From: Acidobacteriota bacterium
GTDB taxonomy: Bacteria > Acidobacteriota > Terriglobia > UBA7540
Assembly (NCBI GenBank): GCA_003165615.1
Contig: PLWR01000615.1
Coordinates: 1-5,649, forward strand
DNA length: 5,649 nt
Direction: 5' to 3'
The position numbers and the translations under genes were made by a program. Position 1 is the first letter of the stretch. Each line of letters starts with the position of its first letter. Positions 4,977-5,649 of the stretch are shown here, one piece after another. The notes under the pieces were generated by a model. It worked only from the letters and a program-made list of their open reading frames with translations, was not told the DNA's origin and made no database searches.

Positions 4977-5649
4977 CAGGCTCGCATCAGGCGAAAGGCG
5001 CGGGCGATATAACTCTTCAATTCCTTGCGCGGGATGATGTCATCGATCATGCCGTGTTCCAGGAGGAACTCCGCGCGCTGGAACCCTTCGGGCAGCTTTT
5101 GGCGAATGGTTTGCTCGATGACGCGCGGGCCCGCGAAGCCGATGAGGGCGCCGGGTTCGGCAATGTTTAAATCGCCCAGCATGGCATAGCTGGCAGTGAC
5201 GCCGCCGGTGGTGGGGTCGGTCAACACGCTGATGTACGGCACCTTGGCGTCATCCAGGCGCCCGAGCGCGGCGCTGATCTTGGCCATGGTCATCAGGCTG
5301 ATGGTGCCTTCCATCATGCGTGCGCCGCCCGTGGCGCTGATGATGACGAGCGGGATGCGTTCGTTGAGAGCCTTTTCCACGGCGCGGGTAATCGTTTCGC
5401 CGACGACGGCTCCCATGCTGCCGCCGATAAAGCCGTACTCCATGGCGCTGACCAAGACCTCGCGGCCCAGCAGCTTGCCGCGCGCGTTGATGATGGCGTC
5501 CTTGCGGCCGGTGGATTTTTGCGATGCTTTCACGCGCCCCTTGTAGGGCTTCAGGTCGGTGAAGTTGAGCGGGTCGGTCGTCTCCAGATTGCCGTCTTCC
5601 TCGGTGAAGACGCCTTCGTCAAAGAGGTAGCCAAGGCGCGTGCGGGTGT
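4970..5649 (-). CDS. accD: AccD, acetyl-CoA carboxylase carboxyltransferase subunit beta (5' end beyond the window)
   Basis: AccD, with AccA, moves the carboxyl group from carboxybiotin to acetyl-CoA, giving malonyl-CoA, the committed step of fatty-acid synthesis in the cytoplasm. The last 225 codons are visible. The frame stays open to the window edge, so the GTG at 5533 is not the real start. Recognisable segments (numbering the visible part) are LGYLFDEGVF (5-14), DPLNFTDLKPYKGRVKASQKSTG (25-47), YGFIGGSMGAVVGE (71-84), SATGGARMMEG (104-114), DPTTGGVTASYAMLGD (144-159) and EPGALIGFAGPRVIEQT (164-180). The last three include the glycine-rich crotonase-fold turns that bind acetyl-CoA and form oxyanion holes. 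The N-terminal four-cysteine zinc ribbon lies outside. The C-terminus ends AFRLMRAWG, and the TGA overlaps the edge of the octamer element. Identity is near certain. Confidence 0.97.
   Translation of the reverse strand, partial: TRTRLGYLFDEGVFTEEDGNLETTDPLNFTDLKPYKGRVKASQKSTGRKDAIINARGKLLGREVLVSAMEYGFIGGSMGAVVGETITRAVEKALNERIPLVIISATGGARMMEGTISLMTMAKISAALGRLDDAKVPYISVLTDPTTGGVTASYAMLGDLNIAEPGALIGFAGPRVIEQTIRQKLPEGFQRAEFLLEHGMIDDIIPRKELKSYIARAFRLMRAWG

Overview
The window looks like a piece of a GC-rich bacterial chromosome, most likely from the Acidobacteriota. That placement is inference from the gene set, the protein style and the type of dispersed non-coding repeats; there is no rRNA or marker phylogeny in the window. 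Every gene I can support lies on the minus strand, so transcription runs from high to low coordinates. No rRNA, tRNA, CRISPR array, transposase or phage structural gene is visible.

In transcription order the layout is as follows. (1) accD, the beta subunit of acetyl-CoA carboxyltransferase, with its 5' end beyond position 5649. (2) A roughly 200-bp spacer that is almost entirely an imperfect palindromic repeat element built from 8-bp units. (3) folC, dihydrofolate/folylpolyglutamate synthase. (4) A roughly 540-bp gene-free stretch (2879-3416) with two separate inverted-repeat elements. (5) plsC, a lysophosphatidate acyltransferase. (6) A compact type II toxin-antitoxin pair of the HigB/HigA type. 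(7) A secreted protein of unknown function, possibly LolA/LppX-like. (8) The first 128 codons of hslV, the proteolytic subunit of the HslVU protease, which runs off the window at position 1.

Functionally, accD and plsC belong to fatty-acid and phospholipid synthesis and folC to folate and one-carbon metabolism. hslV belongs to ATP-dependent protein turnover. This is a housekeeping cluster into which accessory material has been placed: the toxin-antitoxin cassette and at least three repeat elements. The accD-folC neighbourhood is familiar from many bacteria.

The points most worth following are non-coding. The accD-folC spacer has 44-bp inverted repeats in strict 8-bp register. Two more elements lie between folC and plsC, with inverted ends of 46 bp and 15 bp. 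A promoter-like sequence overlaps the end of plsC and would give an essentially leaderless toxin mRNA. I found no large unknown protein system. The only protein I cannot place is the secreted 269-residue product.
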